From NCBI GenBank assembly GCA_035344155.1, contig DAORAL010000009.1, positions 62,001 to 126,000 of the forward strand: a DNA stretch of 64,000 nucleotides. Reading direction: 5' to 3'. The notes under the pieces were generated by a model, which searched no databases, had not been told where the DNA came from, and saw only the letters and a program-made list of their open reading frames with translations. The translations under genes and the position numbers were made by a program. Positions within the stretch are counted from its first letter, which is position 1; each line of letters opens with the position of its first letter. This DNA comes from UBA1845 sp002338715 (GTDB lineage Bacteria > Planctomycetota > Phycisphaerae > UBA1845). Below are positions 25,975 to 35,771 of the stretch, piece after piece.

Positions 25975-27738
25975 ATGAACTTACGAATGTCAATGTTATG
26001 GGTCGTCGGACTGGCGGCTGGGTGTGTGCCAAACGCGATCGACCCCGGTCCTGACGAGTTACCGCCCAGCGGCGTCATCAAGATAGACCTCGCGACGGCT
26101 GCAACGGATAACGGTGTGCTGACGCGCGTGTACGGTTCGTCAGGCGATGGCCGGCGCGGTTTGCCGGTCGTCGGCGGGTTTGATTGCGATGGCGATGGGT
26201 TTGTCGATACGGCGATGGGGTCGATCCAAGCCAGTCCGCTCGATCGCCAGGGCGCGGGCGAGGTGCTGCTCGTTTTTGGCGACGGAACGATCGGGGGCAT
26301 CATCGATACGTTTGGATTCAGCGACCGCGTGCTCAAGATCGCCGGCGCCGATGTGCTCGAAGTGACCGGCGCGGAAGTCTGGATGGATGATGTTAACGAT
26401 GACGGGCTGGGCGATTTGCTTATTTGTCGACAGAACTTTTCGCCGTCGCCGGATCGCAGAGGTGCCGGCGCACTTTCGATCGTGTTCGGGTCGTCGGCGC
26501 TACGTGAGCATGCATTGTCGCATGCGTATCTGGACTTGGCTGATCCGCCGAGTGATGTTGCGATCTTGACCATCGTGGGGGCAGCCGCTTTTGATCGGTT
26601 TGGCTTCTGGACGCGCACCGGCGATGTGACGGGTGATGGCATTGTCGACATCATCGTCGGCGCGGATGAAGCCAACTTCGATCAACTCGCCAACACCGGG
26701 GAAGCCTACCTCATTCGCGGCGGTGAACATCTCAATGGCAAGACCACCATCGATCTCGCCAACTTCGGCGCCACCGAAATCGCGGGGCATATCCTTAAGT
26801 TTCTGCCGCCGCCCGATTCGGGCAATTTTCATCTCGGGGCCACCTGCGCCATCGCTGATCTCGATGGCAACGGTCGTGGTGAAGTGATGTTGGCGGCTGC
26901 TTTGACGCGGGCGGGCGGCGGCATTCGTCTGCCCGATGCGCCGCCTGGAACGGGGGCTGCGATCGGCGGCGCACCCGACGGTCGGATGTACATCATCTGG
27001 GATGATAACATCGCAGCCGACACCTGGACACCGGGCGAAACGATTACCATCGTTGAGGGGGCGGCCAACTTCACGACGATTCGCGGATCGGAAGACAACG
27101 GCGCATTCGGTGAAGAAATCGTCGGCGGACTCGACTACAACGGCGACGGTTTCGCCGATCTGTTTTTAGGGGATCTGGTGGCTGACGGACTCAACGGCAC
27201 GCGTGCGGGTCGCGGTTATATCCTCGATCGGGCGGAGAATCTGCGCGGTCTCGATTTCGTCATCGATGCGCCGCCCGAGGGCATCAAGATCAGCATCATC
27301 GAAGGGCCGACCAACAGTTCGCTCGGCGGCGACACGATGGCCCACGGCGACTTCAACATGGATGGCATCGCCGACCTGGCGATCGGGAGTCCGCACGGTA
27401 ATCCGCAAGGCCGAATCTCCGCCGGCGTCGTGCATGTGTTGATTGGCCAGACAAAAGGTTGGCCCGACGTGATCGACCTCGCCCGAATCGACATCGAAGA
27501 ATCGGGTGTCGACGCGGTGGCGATCATCGACGGAGCCTCCGGTTCGGCGACCAGCGATGCGGGTGATACGCTTTGCTACAGTGCAGCCGCTGCGGATCTT
27601 GATGGGGATGGCCACACCGATCTGATCGTCAACGAGATGGCCGGCAATGGCTTGGCGGAAGGCACGGTGGACGTGGGAAACATGCTGTTGATCAGCGGTG
27701 CAGCACTATCGGACTTTCCCGTAAATCAAGCTGAATAA
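25975..27738 (+). CDS. FG-GAP (integrin-alpha-like) repeat lipoprotein
   Basis: The 587-residue product starts with MNLRMSMLWVVGLAAGC, a short signal with lipobox LAAGC, so it should be lipid-anchored. The mature part contains about seven FG-GAP blades, each with a calcium-binding Asp/Asn loop: CDGDGFVDTAMGS, NDDGLGDLLIC, TGDGIVDIIVGA, DGNGRGEVMLAA, NGDGFADLFLGD, NMDGIADLAIGS and DGDGHTDLIVNE. These fold as a seven-bladed beta-propeller, known from integrin alpha chains and many planctomycete surface proteins. A ligand cannot be inferred. ATG 25975 is used because the lipobox requires it. Confidence 0.85.
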   Translation: MNLRMSMLWVVGLAAGCVPNAIDPGPDELPPSGVIKIDLATAATDNGVLTRVYGSSGDGRRGLPVVGGFDCDGDGFVDTAMGSIQASPLDRQGAGEVLLVFGDGTIGGIIDTFGFSDRVLKIAGADVLEVTGAEVWMDDVNDDGLGDLLICRQNFSPSPDRRGAGALSIVFGSSALREHALSHAYLDLADPPSDVAILTIVGAAAFDRFGFWTRTGDVTGDGIVDIIVGADEANFDQLANTGEAYLIRGGEHLNGKTTIDLANFGATEIAGHILKFLPPPDSGNFHLGATCAIADLDGNGRGEVMLAAALTRAGGGIRLPDAPPGTGAAIGGAPDGRMYIIWDDNIAADTWTPGETITIVEGAANFTTIRGSEDNGAFGEEIVGGLDYNGDGFADLFLGDLVADGLNGTRAGRGYILDRAENLRGLDFVIDAPPEGIKISIIEGPTNSSLGGDTMAHGDFNMDGIADLAIGSPHGNPQGRISAGVVHVLIGQTKGWPDVIDLARIDIEESGVDAVAIIDGASGSATSDAGDTLCYSAAAADLDGDGHTDLIVNEMAGNGLAEGTVDVGNMLLISGAALSDFPVNQAE

Positions 27739-27805
27739 GCCGAAACCATGCTCCGATAACCAACTAGCAAATCAACGGTGCACGCGGCCCTGCCGATAGA
27801 CTGGG

Positions 27806-30562
27806 ATGACACGACAGTCGCTGCAACAATGTCGTTGGGCCACCGGTTTGCGCGCCGCTTCTATCGCGTTCGTGTGCGCCCTTTTCGCGCTGACGATTCC
27901 TGCCTTTGGCGATGACGGCAAATCGGGATCAGGTAGCGCGACATCTGGCAACTCGACATCTGGCAATTCAAATTCCGCGGAGTCGGCCAACACGAGTCGC
28001 ATCATCCATAGGTTTGATTTCAACGAGCCCCACAACTTCGACTCGGTTCCGCAATACTGGGTGCGCTTTCCGGATGCGGTGATCGGTGATCCCAGTTTCC
28101 CGCGTTACACCGAAGCGATGTTTGACATGGAGACGGGGCACCTCGCGAGCCCGTCATTCTATCTCGAGTCGAAGGGTCAAAGCATCGGGTATCGCTATGT
28201 CGGACCGGACACACGCATTCGCCCGGGAACGTTTCGCGTGCGCGGGTGGATCAAAGCCGACCAGTTGCAGTTCGGTCGCGCTGCGATCAGCGCTTATTTC
28301 ATCGACTGGAACGGGCGGTACATCGGCGACACGCAGAAGTACAGTCGACTGGTGGGCGGCCCGGAAGATGGGTCCGATTGGCAAAAAGTCGAAATCGAAA
28401 TGAAGGACGTACCCGCAGGTGCTCAGTTTATTGGCATTACCTGCTGGCTCGTTCAGCAGGACGTGTGGCGCGCGGGGAAGGAACCGCACCGCCACATTGA
28501 CCACATGGATATATTCGGCGGGGCCTGGTTCGACGACATCGAGATCATTGAAGAACCGTTCGCCGAACTCAAGCTGAGTCAACGCGGCAACATCGTCCAT
28601 GCGGACGAAACGTTTGAGATTCTCGCCACGGTCGCCGACGATTTCGCCGACAGCCTCGAAGCCACGCTCGTGGTCACCGACGATGTGGGCAACGTGCAGT
28701 TCAATCAGCCGATCCCCGTCAGAGATTTTGAGCAGCGGCAGGCGACGGCTGTCACTTTGCCGGACCTGCTTCCAGGCATTTATCACGCGCGGTTGGTCGT
28801 TCATTGTGGCAGCGAAGAAGTGATTGAGCGAACGCTGCGTTTCGCCCAGTTGGGAGTGTCGCATCATCCGCCCAAGCAGGTGTCGCGGAGGATGGGCATC
28901 GCGCTTGGCAGTCTGCCCGACGAAGAAATTGAAGTTGTCTTCGCATTGTTCGATGCGCTCGATGTCGGGATCGTCAAGGTCCCGCTCTGGGGCGGGCTGC
29001 GATTGCGCTCCGAAATCAACCCGCAGGCATTGCCCAAGACGATGAACCTGCTCCTACGTTTGCAGGTCGAAGTTGTGGGGCTGTTTGGCGGCTTGCCTGA
29101 TGAACTCGCCCAATCGCAATCGGAGCACAACCTGACGCTGATCGACATACTCACCGACGATCCGCGCGGGTGGCGGCAATATCTTGATGAGATTGTCGCA
29201 CCGCACGCCAACGTCTTTCGGTCGTGGCAGTTGGGCGCCGATGGCGACCTGTCGATGGTCGACGACCCACGTTATGGCGCTGCGGTTGCGGCGCTGCGCG
29301 AAGGGATACACGAGATGATCGCTGCCCCCGATCTGACGGGGATTCAGTCGGCTACGGTGCTGCCGGAAGGAAGGCACCTCGATGTCGAAAATCTATCCGT
29401 GTACTTGCCGGATGACATTTACCCAGAACACATCGCCGAACATTTGAGCGGATTCATCGAAGACGGCCGCCCGAAAAATGGTTACGACCTTGTGTGGGCG
29501 TCGGTTGAGTCGGGCGTGAATCTCGATGCGCAGTCGATTGGCACATGGGCGCTGCGCATTCTCGAAGCGCGCTGGGCCGGCGTCGATGCGGTGTTTGCGA
29601 TTCAACCGTGGACCACGCGCCAGACACCGACCGGGCTTGTTTCCGAACCGACGTTGGCGTACTTGGCCTACCGCACCATTGCAGACATCATCGGTGACAA
29701 GATTCCGTCTCAACGACTCGATCTGGACTTGTCGGCGAAGGCGATGACGTTTGTGCGAGGCAATGAAAGCGTGTGGGTGATTTGGGATCCGCAAGCGCCG
29801 CCCGGTGGTCGTCCGCTCACGATTCAATTGGGAAGCGGCAATGAAATCGTCGATCTGCTGGGACGTCGGATGACCTCCACGCGGCTTAAGGATGGACGTC
29901 GAGAACTGACTGTTTCGAGTGCGCCGATTTTTGTTGTTGGTTCACAGCGATGGCTACCGCCATTTCGCGCGAGCGTACAACTCACGCCGTCCATTACCGA
30001 TTTCGCGCTGGACGCTCGCGAGCACACGCTGAACGTTTCCAATCCGAATGACGTGGCGATGTCCGGCAAGATCGATTTGGAAGCGCCCGAGGGTTGGACG
30101 GTGACGCCGTCACGCGTTCAGTTTTCACTCTATCCGAATGAGCAGAAGCAATTCACGATTGCGATTCGTCATCCGACCAGCGAGTCTGCAGGCATCAAGC
30201 AGATATTCGCAAATGTCTCATTAAATTCGTCGGGCAGTTACTACCTCAGGGTTCCGCTTCCGATCGATCTGGATCTTCATGACGTTGACGTGTGGGGCTA
30301 TGCCGTGATGGAAGGAAACAACCTGGTTGTACGCCACGGGATGACCAGTCACGCCGATGTCCCGATCAGCTTTCGCGCGTTTGCGACATTTCCCGGAAGA
30401 AGCCGCCAATATCGCGTCATCAACGAACTCCTCCCGGGTCAGACGTTGGCCACCGAGTATACCTTCAGCAATGTGGGATCGACGGCTGGCAAAACGATTC
30501 GACTTGGCCTGCGCGAGGTCAACGGGCCCCGCATCCACAACCTCCAAATTGATGCCCCGTAA
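27806..30562 (+). CDS. Large secreted protein with beta-sandwich ends and a glycosidase-like centre
   Basis: The 918-residue protein has a signal peptide (AASIAFVCALFALTIPAFG) and a short Ser/Gly/Asn linker built from a tandem TSGNS repeat. Residues ~65-250 look like a carbohydrate-binding beta-sandwich (FRVRGWIKADQ, AWFDDIEIIEEP). Residues ~350-650 alternate strand and helix like a TIM barrel (GIVKVPLWGGLRLR, VFRSWQLGADGDLS, YDLVWASVESGVNL). The C-terminus has NEW3-like sandwich segments (LEAPEGWTVTPSRVQFSLYPNEQKQFTIAI). A glycoside hydrolase or an inactive sugar-binding relative is plausible, but I could not place catalytic acids, so the function is open. It stands alone between the FG-GAP and TPR lipoproteins. 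Confidence 0.7.
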   Translation: MTRQSLQQCRWATGLRAASIAFVCALFALTIPAFGDDGKSGSGSATSGNSTSGNSNSAESANTSRIIHRFDFNEPHNFDSVPQYWVRFPDAVIGDPSFPRYTEAMFDMETGHLASPSFYLESKGQSIGYRYVGPDTRIRPGTFRVRGWIKADQLQFGRAAISAYFIDWNGRYIGDTQKYSRLVGGPEDGSDWQKVEIEMKDVPAGAQFIGITCWLVQQDVWRAGKEPHRHIDHMDIFGGAWFDDIEIIEEPFAELKLSQRGNIVHADETFEILATVADDFADSLEATLVVTDDVGNVQFNQPIPVRDFEQRQATAVTLPDLLPGIYHARLVVHCGSEEVIERTLRFAQLGVSHHPPKQVSRRMGIALGSLPDEEIEVVFALFDALDVGIVKVPLWGGLRLRSEINPQALPKTMNLLLRLQVEVVGLFGGLPDELAQSQSEHNLTLIDILTDDPRGWRQYLDEIVAPHANVFRSWQLGADGDLSMVDDPRYGAAVAALREGIHEMIAAPDLTGIQSATVLPEGRHLDVENLSVYLPDDIYPEHIAEHLSGFIEDGRPKNGYDLVWASVESGVNLDAQSIGTWALRILEARWAGVDAVFAIQPWTTRQTPTGLVSEPTLAYLAYRTIADIIGDKIPSQRLDLDLSAKAMTFVRGNESVWVIWDPQAPPGGRPLTIQLGSGNEIVDLLGRRMTSTRLKDGRRELTVSSAPIFVVGSQRWLPPFRASVQLTPSITDFALDAREHTLNVSNPNDVAMSGKIDLEAPEGWTVTPSRVQFSLYPNEQKQFTIAIRHPTSESAGIKQIFANVSLNSSGSYYLRVPLPIDLDLHDVDVWGYAVMEGNNLVVRHGMTSHADVPISFRAFATFPGRSRQYRVINELLPGQTLATEYTFSNVGSTAGKTIRLGLREVNGPRIHNLQIDAP

Positions 30563-30718
30563 GCCGGCAATCGAACACAAGGGCGTGGTCGTGCGTACGA
30601 CTAGACTGTACCAGTGGCGTTGGTTATGCTCTCGCCTGCAAGCATGGATCATGCGGGTAATCTGAAACGCTGGATTCGATAAATTCCCAAACCCCCTCAA
30701 TTCAAAGGATCGTTCACC

Positions 30719-33160
30719 ATGAAAATCAACTCATCGCAAGGGCTGGCTTCTGCTTTGCGAAAAACCTCGTTTGAATTGAGTCGAATTCGCTCATTGACGT
30801 CCTCGCGCATGCTGGTTGTCGCGCTCGTTGTTGGCGCCATCACGATGACCGGCTGCAAGAAGTCGGAGTCGCCTGACTCCGCAACGCCAACAAGCGAAAC
30901 GGAGTCGTCCGAAACGTCATCACCAACACCGCCCCCGACGCTTCCCAAAGATGAGCCGGTCACCGCTCCGACCACGACGTCGTCTCCAAAATCGGAGAAA
31001 CCTGCAGCGACTCCAACGGCATCCACCTCAGCCGGATCAACACCGAGTCCGTCGGCCAATTCCACGTCGAAACCTTCTCCGCTTGATATGACCCGGTTTG
31101 AATACGACCACGATGACCTGGCTGAGAAGTGTCGCAAAGCCGGGTTGCCTGCTCCGCCAGATTTTTCGGAACTTAGACCGGATCTTGCCGCATTGGCTTA
31201 TGAGCGGGCGCTTAAGGCATGTTCAAGTGGACGCGCCGAAGACATCGGCGAACTGGGATCGCTTTACCTCGCGATCTCAACAAGCCGCGAAGACTCAGGC
31301 CGCGCCGTCGAATGTTATTCCAAGGCAAAGGAACTCGACCCGAAGAATCACAAATGGCCTTACATGCTCGCCCGCTTGTTCTTGAATCGCGATTCCGACG
31401 TGCGAGGCCGACTTGAGTTGGAACGAACCGTGGAACTCGAACCGACCTATGCGATGGCCTACGGTTGGTTGGGAATGCTCAGTATCAAACAGGAAAACGG
31501 TGAGGAGGCCAAAGGCTTTTTTGAAAAGTACATCGAACTCCAGCCGGAAGATGCATTCGGTTACTGTGGTCGGTCGGCCGCATACATGTTGCTGGAAGAC
31601 TGGGAGGCGGCAAAAGCCGACTACGAGAAAGCCATCGAGCTCGATCCGACCATGGGTTGGGCCTACATGCTCAAGACGCGTTACTACGAAAAGCACGAAG
31701 ACACGGTTGCGGCGCGACAGGCGATGCAGAAAGCGTCCGTCCTTCCGGTTCGACCTGGGATGTTGTTGCGAGATCCACTGTCAATCGATCGTTGGAGAAG
31801 CCTTGGCGCTTCCGACAGCGCACTGCTGGAATTGAGGCAGCTTGCCCAGACGCGCGATCTCCCCAGCGCCCGAAAGTTAAGTGAGATTCTGCTTGAAGAA
31901 CACTCCGACAATCCCGTCTTGATTCTTGGCCTCTCGCGTTTCGAGCTGTTTCAAAACAAACACAAAGAAGCGTTGGAACTGGCGCTGAGGGCGCGCGAGC
32001 TGGATCCCAATTCCGCCGAAATTCACGAAACGATTGCCCGATGCTACTTGCTCGATGGCGAATTGGACAAGGCGTTGGCTTCGGCTGAGAGTGCTGTCGT
32101 CGCCAATGACAAAGCCGACTACGCCCATCGCGTGAAAGGTGATGTCTTCCTGGCGATGAATCGACTCGAAGACGCGAAGGCGGAATACGTGCGCGATCGC
32201 GAACTCAACCCCGGCCGCCCCCAGACCGCGCAGGCCATCGCCAACATCTGGTTCCACCAGGAAGATTATGAAAAAGCGCGGGAGTTTTATGAAAAGGCGA
32301 TCCTAGCCGCCAAGGTTGGAAACTATCCCGTTTCGGCTTACGGTCCGCTGCTTGCGGGGCTTGGCGAGATTGATCTTAAGGAAGACAAGCTTGATCTGGC
32401 GATCACCCATTTCGGTCAGGCGATTGCATCCGATCCGGGGTATGTCGATTCGTTCATGTCTCTCGCGAAAGCCCTGATGAAACAGGATCGCGGAAACGAG
32501 GCGCTGGAATTCTGCGACCGCATTCTGACCGATCGTCCGGAATACACCGTTTACAAACTGTTGCGCGTCGAAATTCTCGACCAACTGGGCCGATCGCAGG
32601 AGGCGCTCGAAGGCGTGCGCGATTTGATCAAGTTTCACCCCAACATGCCTGAAGTCTTCCTGGTGGCTGGTCGCGTCTTCAACACCAACAAAATGTTCGA
32701 CCAAGCCAATTCAAGCTTTCAACGGTCAGTTGAGTTGAATCCGAGTTCGGAAAAAGCCCGCGTCGCCCAAATCGAATTTCTGCTAAGTCAAAAGGACAAC
32801 GAGGGCGCCCTAAAAGCCGCGGAAGAAGGGTTGAAGATCCTCGACAAGTCGGTGCGGTTGGCCAACACCGCCAGCTGGTTCTGGGCGACCATCGACAATG
32901 AATCGCTGCGGAATCCCGATGCGGCGGTCAAGTGGGCGGAATTCACCTGCGAGCAAACCGATCGAAAGCTCGCAAGCTGCCTCGATACCCTCGCGTGTGC
33001 GTACGCGTCTGCGGGTCGATTCGATGACGCGACAAAAGTCGCACAAGAGGCGATCGAAGTCGCCAAGTCCGATCCGCGATTGGCTGAAGAACTGCTCAAC
33101 TACGAAGCCCGGTTGGCGCTGTTCAAAGACAACAAAGCCTACATCGAAAAAGCCGAATAG
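30719..33160 (+). CDS. Large TPR-repeat lipoprotein
   Basis: The 813-residue protein has a long basic leader, a hydrophobic segment MLVVALVVGAITMTGC with a lipobox-like Cys46, then a Ser/Thr/Pro-rich linker (about 47-120) that would span from membrane to domain. The rest is a long array of tetratricopeptide repeats, e.g. RAVECYSKAKELDPKN, KADYEKAIELDPTMGWAYML and LALRARELDPNSAEI. TPR arrays hold protein complexes; the partner is unknown. AAAGGA precedes ATG 30719. The gene ends 20 bases from the convergent dGTPase-like gene, with no visible terminator between them. Confidence 0.85.
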   Translation: MKINSSQGLASALRKTSFELSRIRSLTSSRMLVVALVVGAITMTGCKKSESPDSATPTSETESSETSSPTPPPTLPKDEPVTAPTTTSSPKSEKPAATPTASTSAGSTPSPSANSTSKPSPLDMTRFEYDHDDLAEKCRKAGLPAPPDFSELRPDLAALAYERALKACSSGRAEDIGELGSLYLAISTSREDSGRAVECYSKAKELDPKNHKWPYMLARLFLNRDSDVRGRLELERTVELEPTYAMAYGWLGMLSIKQENGEEAKGFFEKYIELQPEDAFGYCGRSAAYMLLEDWEAAKADYEKAIELDPTMGWAYMLKTRYYEKHEDTVAARQAMQKASVLPVRPGMLLRDPLSIDRWRSLGASDSALLELRQLAQTRDLPSARKLSEILLEEHSDNPVLILGLSRFELFQNKHKEALELALRARELDPNSAEIHETIARCYLLDGELDKALASAESAVVANDKADYAHRVKGDVFLAMNRLEDAKAEYVRDRELNPGRPQTAQAIANIWFHQEDYEKAREFYEKAILAAKVGNYPVSAYGPLLAGLGEIDLKEDKLDLAITHFGQAIASDPGYVDSFMSLAKALMKQDRGNEALEFCDRILTDRPEYTVYKLLRVEILDQLGRSQEALEGVRDLIKFHPNMPEVFLVAGRVFNTNKMFDQANSSFQRSVELNPSSEKARVAQIEFLLSQKDNEGALKAAEEGLKILDKSVRLANTASWFWATIDNESLRNPDAAVKWAEFTCEQTDRKLASCLDTLACAYASAGRFDDATKVAQEAIEVAKSDPRLAEELLNYEARLALFKDNKAYIEKAE

Positions 33161-33179
33161 TTCGCGATTGGTCCGTCAA

Positions 33180-34379
33180 TCAGACGCGCTCAAACGGTTC
33201 GAACATGCGCTGGTAGTCGTCCTGGCAGAAGCGGTCAGTCATGCCCGCGATGTAGTCGCACACCACGCGATGCACGCCCTGCTCGTCGATCCGGCTGGTG
33301 AATCGCGGCGGAAGCATCGCCGGGTTTTCCACGTACGCTAAGAACAAACGCTCGATAAATCGGCGCGCCTTCGCGTCCATTCGCACGAGTCGGTGGTGGT
33401 GGTACACGTGTTCGACCAGAAATGCCTCAAGCTCATTCAGCTGCGAGTTGCGGGCCTGTGAAAGTGTGACCACGCCTTCCTTCATCAGCCGAATATCGTC
33501 GACCAGCTTGGGATCATTCGCCGCGATCCGCTTTTCCGTCTCGTCAACGACGTCGGCGATCAGCAGGCGACCCAGTCGATCCAGCACCGGACGTCGGACC
33601 GCCGCCAACACCAGATCGGGATACTGCTCGCGGATGGGGGCTATCGCTTCGGCCCAGATTGCAATGTCGGCCAATTCCTCTTCGTTGACGAGGTTGGCTG
33701 CGATCGCGTCCTCGAGGTCGTGTCCGTCGTATGCAAGGCGGTCGGCGACACAGGCGATCTGCCCTTCGAGTGACGGGAGATTGCCGCATTCAAAGAAATC
33801 CCAGAGGGCGGGGTTGTTGCTGGCGCCTTCGGGTCGATCGTACTTTGTGTTGTGCTTGATCAATCCCTCGCGCGTTTCAAAGGTCAGATTCAATCCGCGA
33901 TGTTCGGGGTAAGGGTGCTCCAGATAATCGACGACCCGCAGGGCGTGCATGTTGTGCTCAAAACCGCCGTGGTCGGCCATCAAATCGCGCAGCGCCACTT
34001 CGCCCGCATGACCGAACGGCGGATGACCCAGGTCGTGGGCGAGGGAGATCGTCTCTGCCAGCGTTTCGTTGAGTCCGAGCGCCTTGGCCACAACGCGGGC
34101 GATGCCAGCCACTTCGAGTGTGTGCGTCAGTCGCGTGCGAAAGTGATCGTCCTCGAGCGTGACAAACGCCTGCGTCTTGTACTCAAGCCGTCGAAATGCA
34201 GCGCATCCTGAAACCCTTCGGCGATCCAATTCGAACACGTCGCTGAACGGATCGGGCGATTCATCGAATTGCCGACCGTTGCTCTGATCCGCGTGACAGG
34301 CGTATGACTTTAGAGGGCTGACAGACACGGGCACCTCGCTTTTGGGCTGGTCCAATCGAGTGGCGGGCTGATCCTTCAA
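33180..34379 (-). CDS. dgt: HD-domain dGTP triphosphohydrolase-like protein
   Basis: The 399-residue enzyme belongs to the dGTPase family, which removes triphosphate from dGTP or other dNTPs. The HD metal site is intact: His in RTRLTHTLEVAG, His-Asp in SLAHDLGHPPFGHAGE and the later Asp in DRLAYDGHDLEDA. The leading RRRVSGCAAFRRLEYKTQAFV is also typical. The start is uncertain: TTG 34379 overlaps the HIT gene stop by four bases (TTGA), but GTG 34334 or 34328 would also fit and remove a non-conserved leader. Coupling to the HIT nucleotide-binding gene suggests a small nucleotide-housekeeping operon. Confidence 0.88.
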   Translation of the reverse strand: MKDQPATRLDQPKSEVPVSVSPLKSYACHADQSNGRQFDESPDPFSDVFELDRRRVSGCAAFRRLEYKTQAFVTLEDDHFRTRLTHTLEVAGIARVVAKALGLNETLAETISLAHDLGHPPFGHAGEVALRDLMADHGGFEHNMHALRVVDYLEHPYPEHRGLNLTFETREGLIKHNTKYDRPEGASNNPALWDFFECGNLPSLEGQIACVADRLAYDGHDLEDAIAANLVNEEELADIAIWAEAIAPIREQYPDLVLAAVRRPVLDRLGRLLIADVVDETEKRIAANDPKLVDDIRLMKEGVVTLSQARNSQLNELEAFLVEHVYHHHRLVRMDAKARRFIERLFLAYVENPAMLPPRFTSRIDEQGVHRVVCDYIAGMTDRFCQDDYQRMFEPFERV

Positions 34380-34900
34380 TCAACAAAACCCAGTTGGGTC
34401 GCCGCTTCCAGGAGACGTTCGTAGGCGGCGTTCAATCCGTCCGGAATGACCCGCGTCGCACCCAAGACGGCCATAAAATTGGTGTCGCCATTCCATCGGG
34501 GAACAATGTGATAGTGCAGGTGATCGGGGACGCCCGCACCGGCGCATCGCCCGAGGTTGCATCCGATGTTGAATCCGTCTGCATTGAACGCGGTCCGCAC
34601 GACTTTCACTGCGTCGTAGGTCAGCTTGGTCAGTTCGTGGTGTTCTTCGATGGGAAAATCGGATGGGTCGCCGCTGTGACGCCGGGGGGCGATGAGCAGG
34701 TGACCGTTGGTGTACGGAAAGCGGTTGAGCATCACCAACGCGCCTTCGGTTCGCCAGAGGACGTGATGGCTTTGGTCGTCAGTGGGGTTTTCAAAATAGG
34801 CGCAGAAAAAGCACCCCGATTCGCCGATCACGTCGTCGCCGAGCGATCGGATGTACTCCATCCGCCAGGGGGCCCAGATGTTCTCGTTGAATTCGGCCAT
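34376..34900 (-). CDS. HIT-family nucleotide hydrolase/transferase
   Basis: The 174-residue protein carries the histidine-triad motif HLHYHIVPRW near residues 126-135, with N-terminal WAPWRMEYI and CxxC-like CFFC segments. These mark the Ap4A phosphorylase-like branch of HIT proteins, which act on dinucleoside polyphosphates or nucleotide-AMP conjugates. ATG 34900 is taken because the family starts at this WAPWR segment, and GGGA lies close upstream. The stop overlaps the dGTPase-like start by four bases. A divergent lipoprotein gene begins 120 bases away. Confidence 0.9.
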   Translation of the reverse strand: MAEFNENIWAPWRMEYIRSLGDDVIGESGCFFCAYFENPTDDQSHHVLWRTEGALVMLNRFPYTNGHLLIAPRRHSGDPSDFPIEEHHELTKLTYDAVKVVRTAFNADGFNIGCNLGRCAGAGVPDHLHYHIVPRWNGDTNFMAVLGATRVIPDGLNAAYERLLEAATQLGFVD

Positions 34901-34965
34901 CGCGTTCCCGATCTTCTCCGCCAAGAGTCTAGCTGCATCGCACACGGGCGACAACGGTCCTGCCT

Positions 34966-34993
34966 TTGCAATCAGTACATTTGAGGATACACT
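34966..34993 (+). promoter_or_regulatory. Putative sigma70-like promoter for the small lipoprotein
   Basis: TTGCAA at 34966-34971, a 16-base spacer and TACACT at 34988-34993; a start near 35000 would leave a 20-base leader before ATG 35020. Confidence 0.4.
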
Positions 34994-35019
34994 CCATTTT
35001 CACCATAGAGATAACTCAC

Positions 35020-35700
35020 ATGAGCAAACTTAATCATCGAAACTGGATCCTCGTGGGCATGTTGGCCAGCCTTTCCGGCACGCTCGCTGGCTGCAAAGAA
35101 AACGCCCGGTTGGCCGACCACGAAGTCCGCGCCCGTGAGGTGCAGACCATCGAGGCCTACGGTCACGTGCTCGATCAGACCGCGTCGCCCAGCGATGTGG
35201 TGTTCGTTTTCGTCAAAGCCGTTCTCGATGACTACGATGCCGGCAACGATATCGCCAAGCGTGAGCAGGCGTTCGACATTCAACTCGGAACGCTCGCGAC
35301 CGAGCGCATCAAGAAAGAAGTCTCACGCAACGCCCAGAACGAACAGCAGGTTCTCGATAGCTTTTTCATCGCGGTTCGGCGGTTCGCCCCGGTCCTTGGG
35401 CACTACCGCGAGACGTTCCGCGAAAGCTATGAATCCCTGACCGCCCGCATGTTTGCGGCGGAGCGAGGCGGCAAGGAAGGATCTGCGGCGGTCGTGCTGA
35501 TGAACCTCGACCACCCCGATCCTGAGCAGCGACCAGCCGGCAACGTCGTCGCCCGGTTCGATCTGGTTCAGGAAAAAGGCTACTGGCGAATCTGGTGGGT
35601 CAGTTTCGAAAGCGATACGCGGAACTGGAAGGAAAAGAAGCTCAATGGTCGGGCGCTGAAAGACGTCACCCAACAAAGCGTCGGCGAAGACGACCAGTAA
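35020..35700 (+). CDS. Small lipoprotein of unknown function
   Basis: The 226-residue product has a signal peptide with lipobox LAGC near residue 26 (GMLASLSGTLAGC) and should be membrane-anchored. The mature part is mixed helix and strand, with a C-terminal half (VVARFDLVQEKGYWRIWWVSFE) that looks like an NTF2-like or similar small alpha/beta fold. I do not recognise the family. ATG 35020 is chosen for the signal peptide. It lies 71 bases before the half-length uvrA on the same strand; no functional link is evident. Confidence 0.75.
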   Translation: MSKLNHRNWILVGMLASLSGTLAGCKENARLADHEVRAREVQTIEAYGHVLDQTASPSDVVFVFVKAVLDDYDAGNDIAKREQAFDIQLGTLATERIKKEVSRNAQNEQQVLDSFFIAVRRFAPVLGHYRETFRESYESLTARMFAAERGGKEGSAAVVLMNLDHPDPEQRPAGNVVARFDLVQEKGYWRIWWVSFESDTRNWKEKKLNGRALKDVTQQSVGEDDQ

Positions 35701-35771
35701 CCATTGCGCCTTATCCGTCGGGCGTGGCTGAGTCGAACGGTTCATGCCGACGATTGCAATCCGGTCAATCC

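Noticed and set aside
35595..35771. Longer N-terminus of the half-length UvrA
   Set aside because: It would overlap the lipoprotein gene by 106 bases and adds an Arg-rich leader not found in UvrA, which begins at the segment just after ATG 35772.
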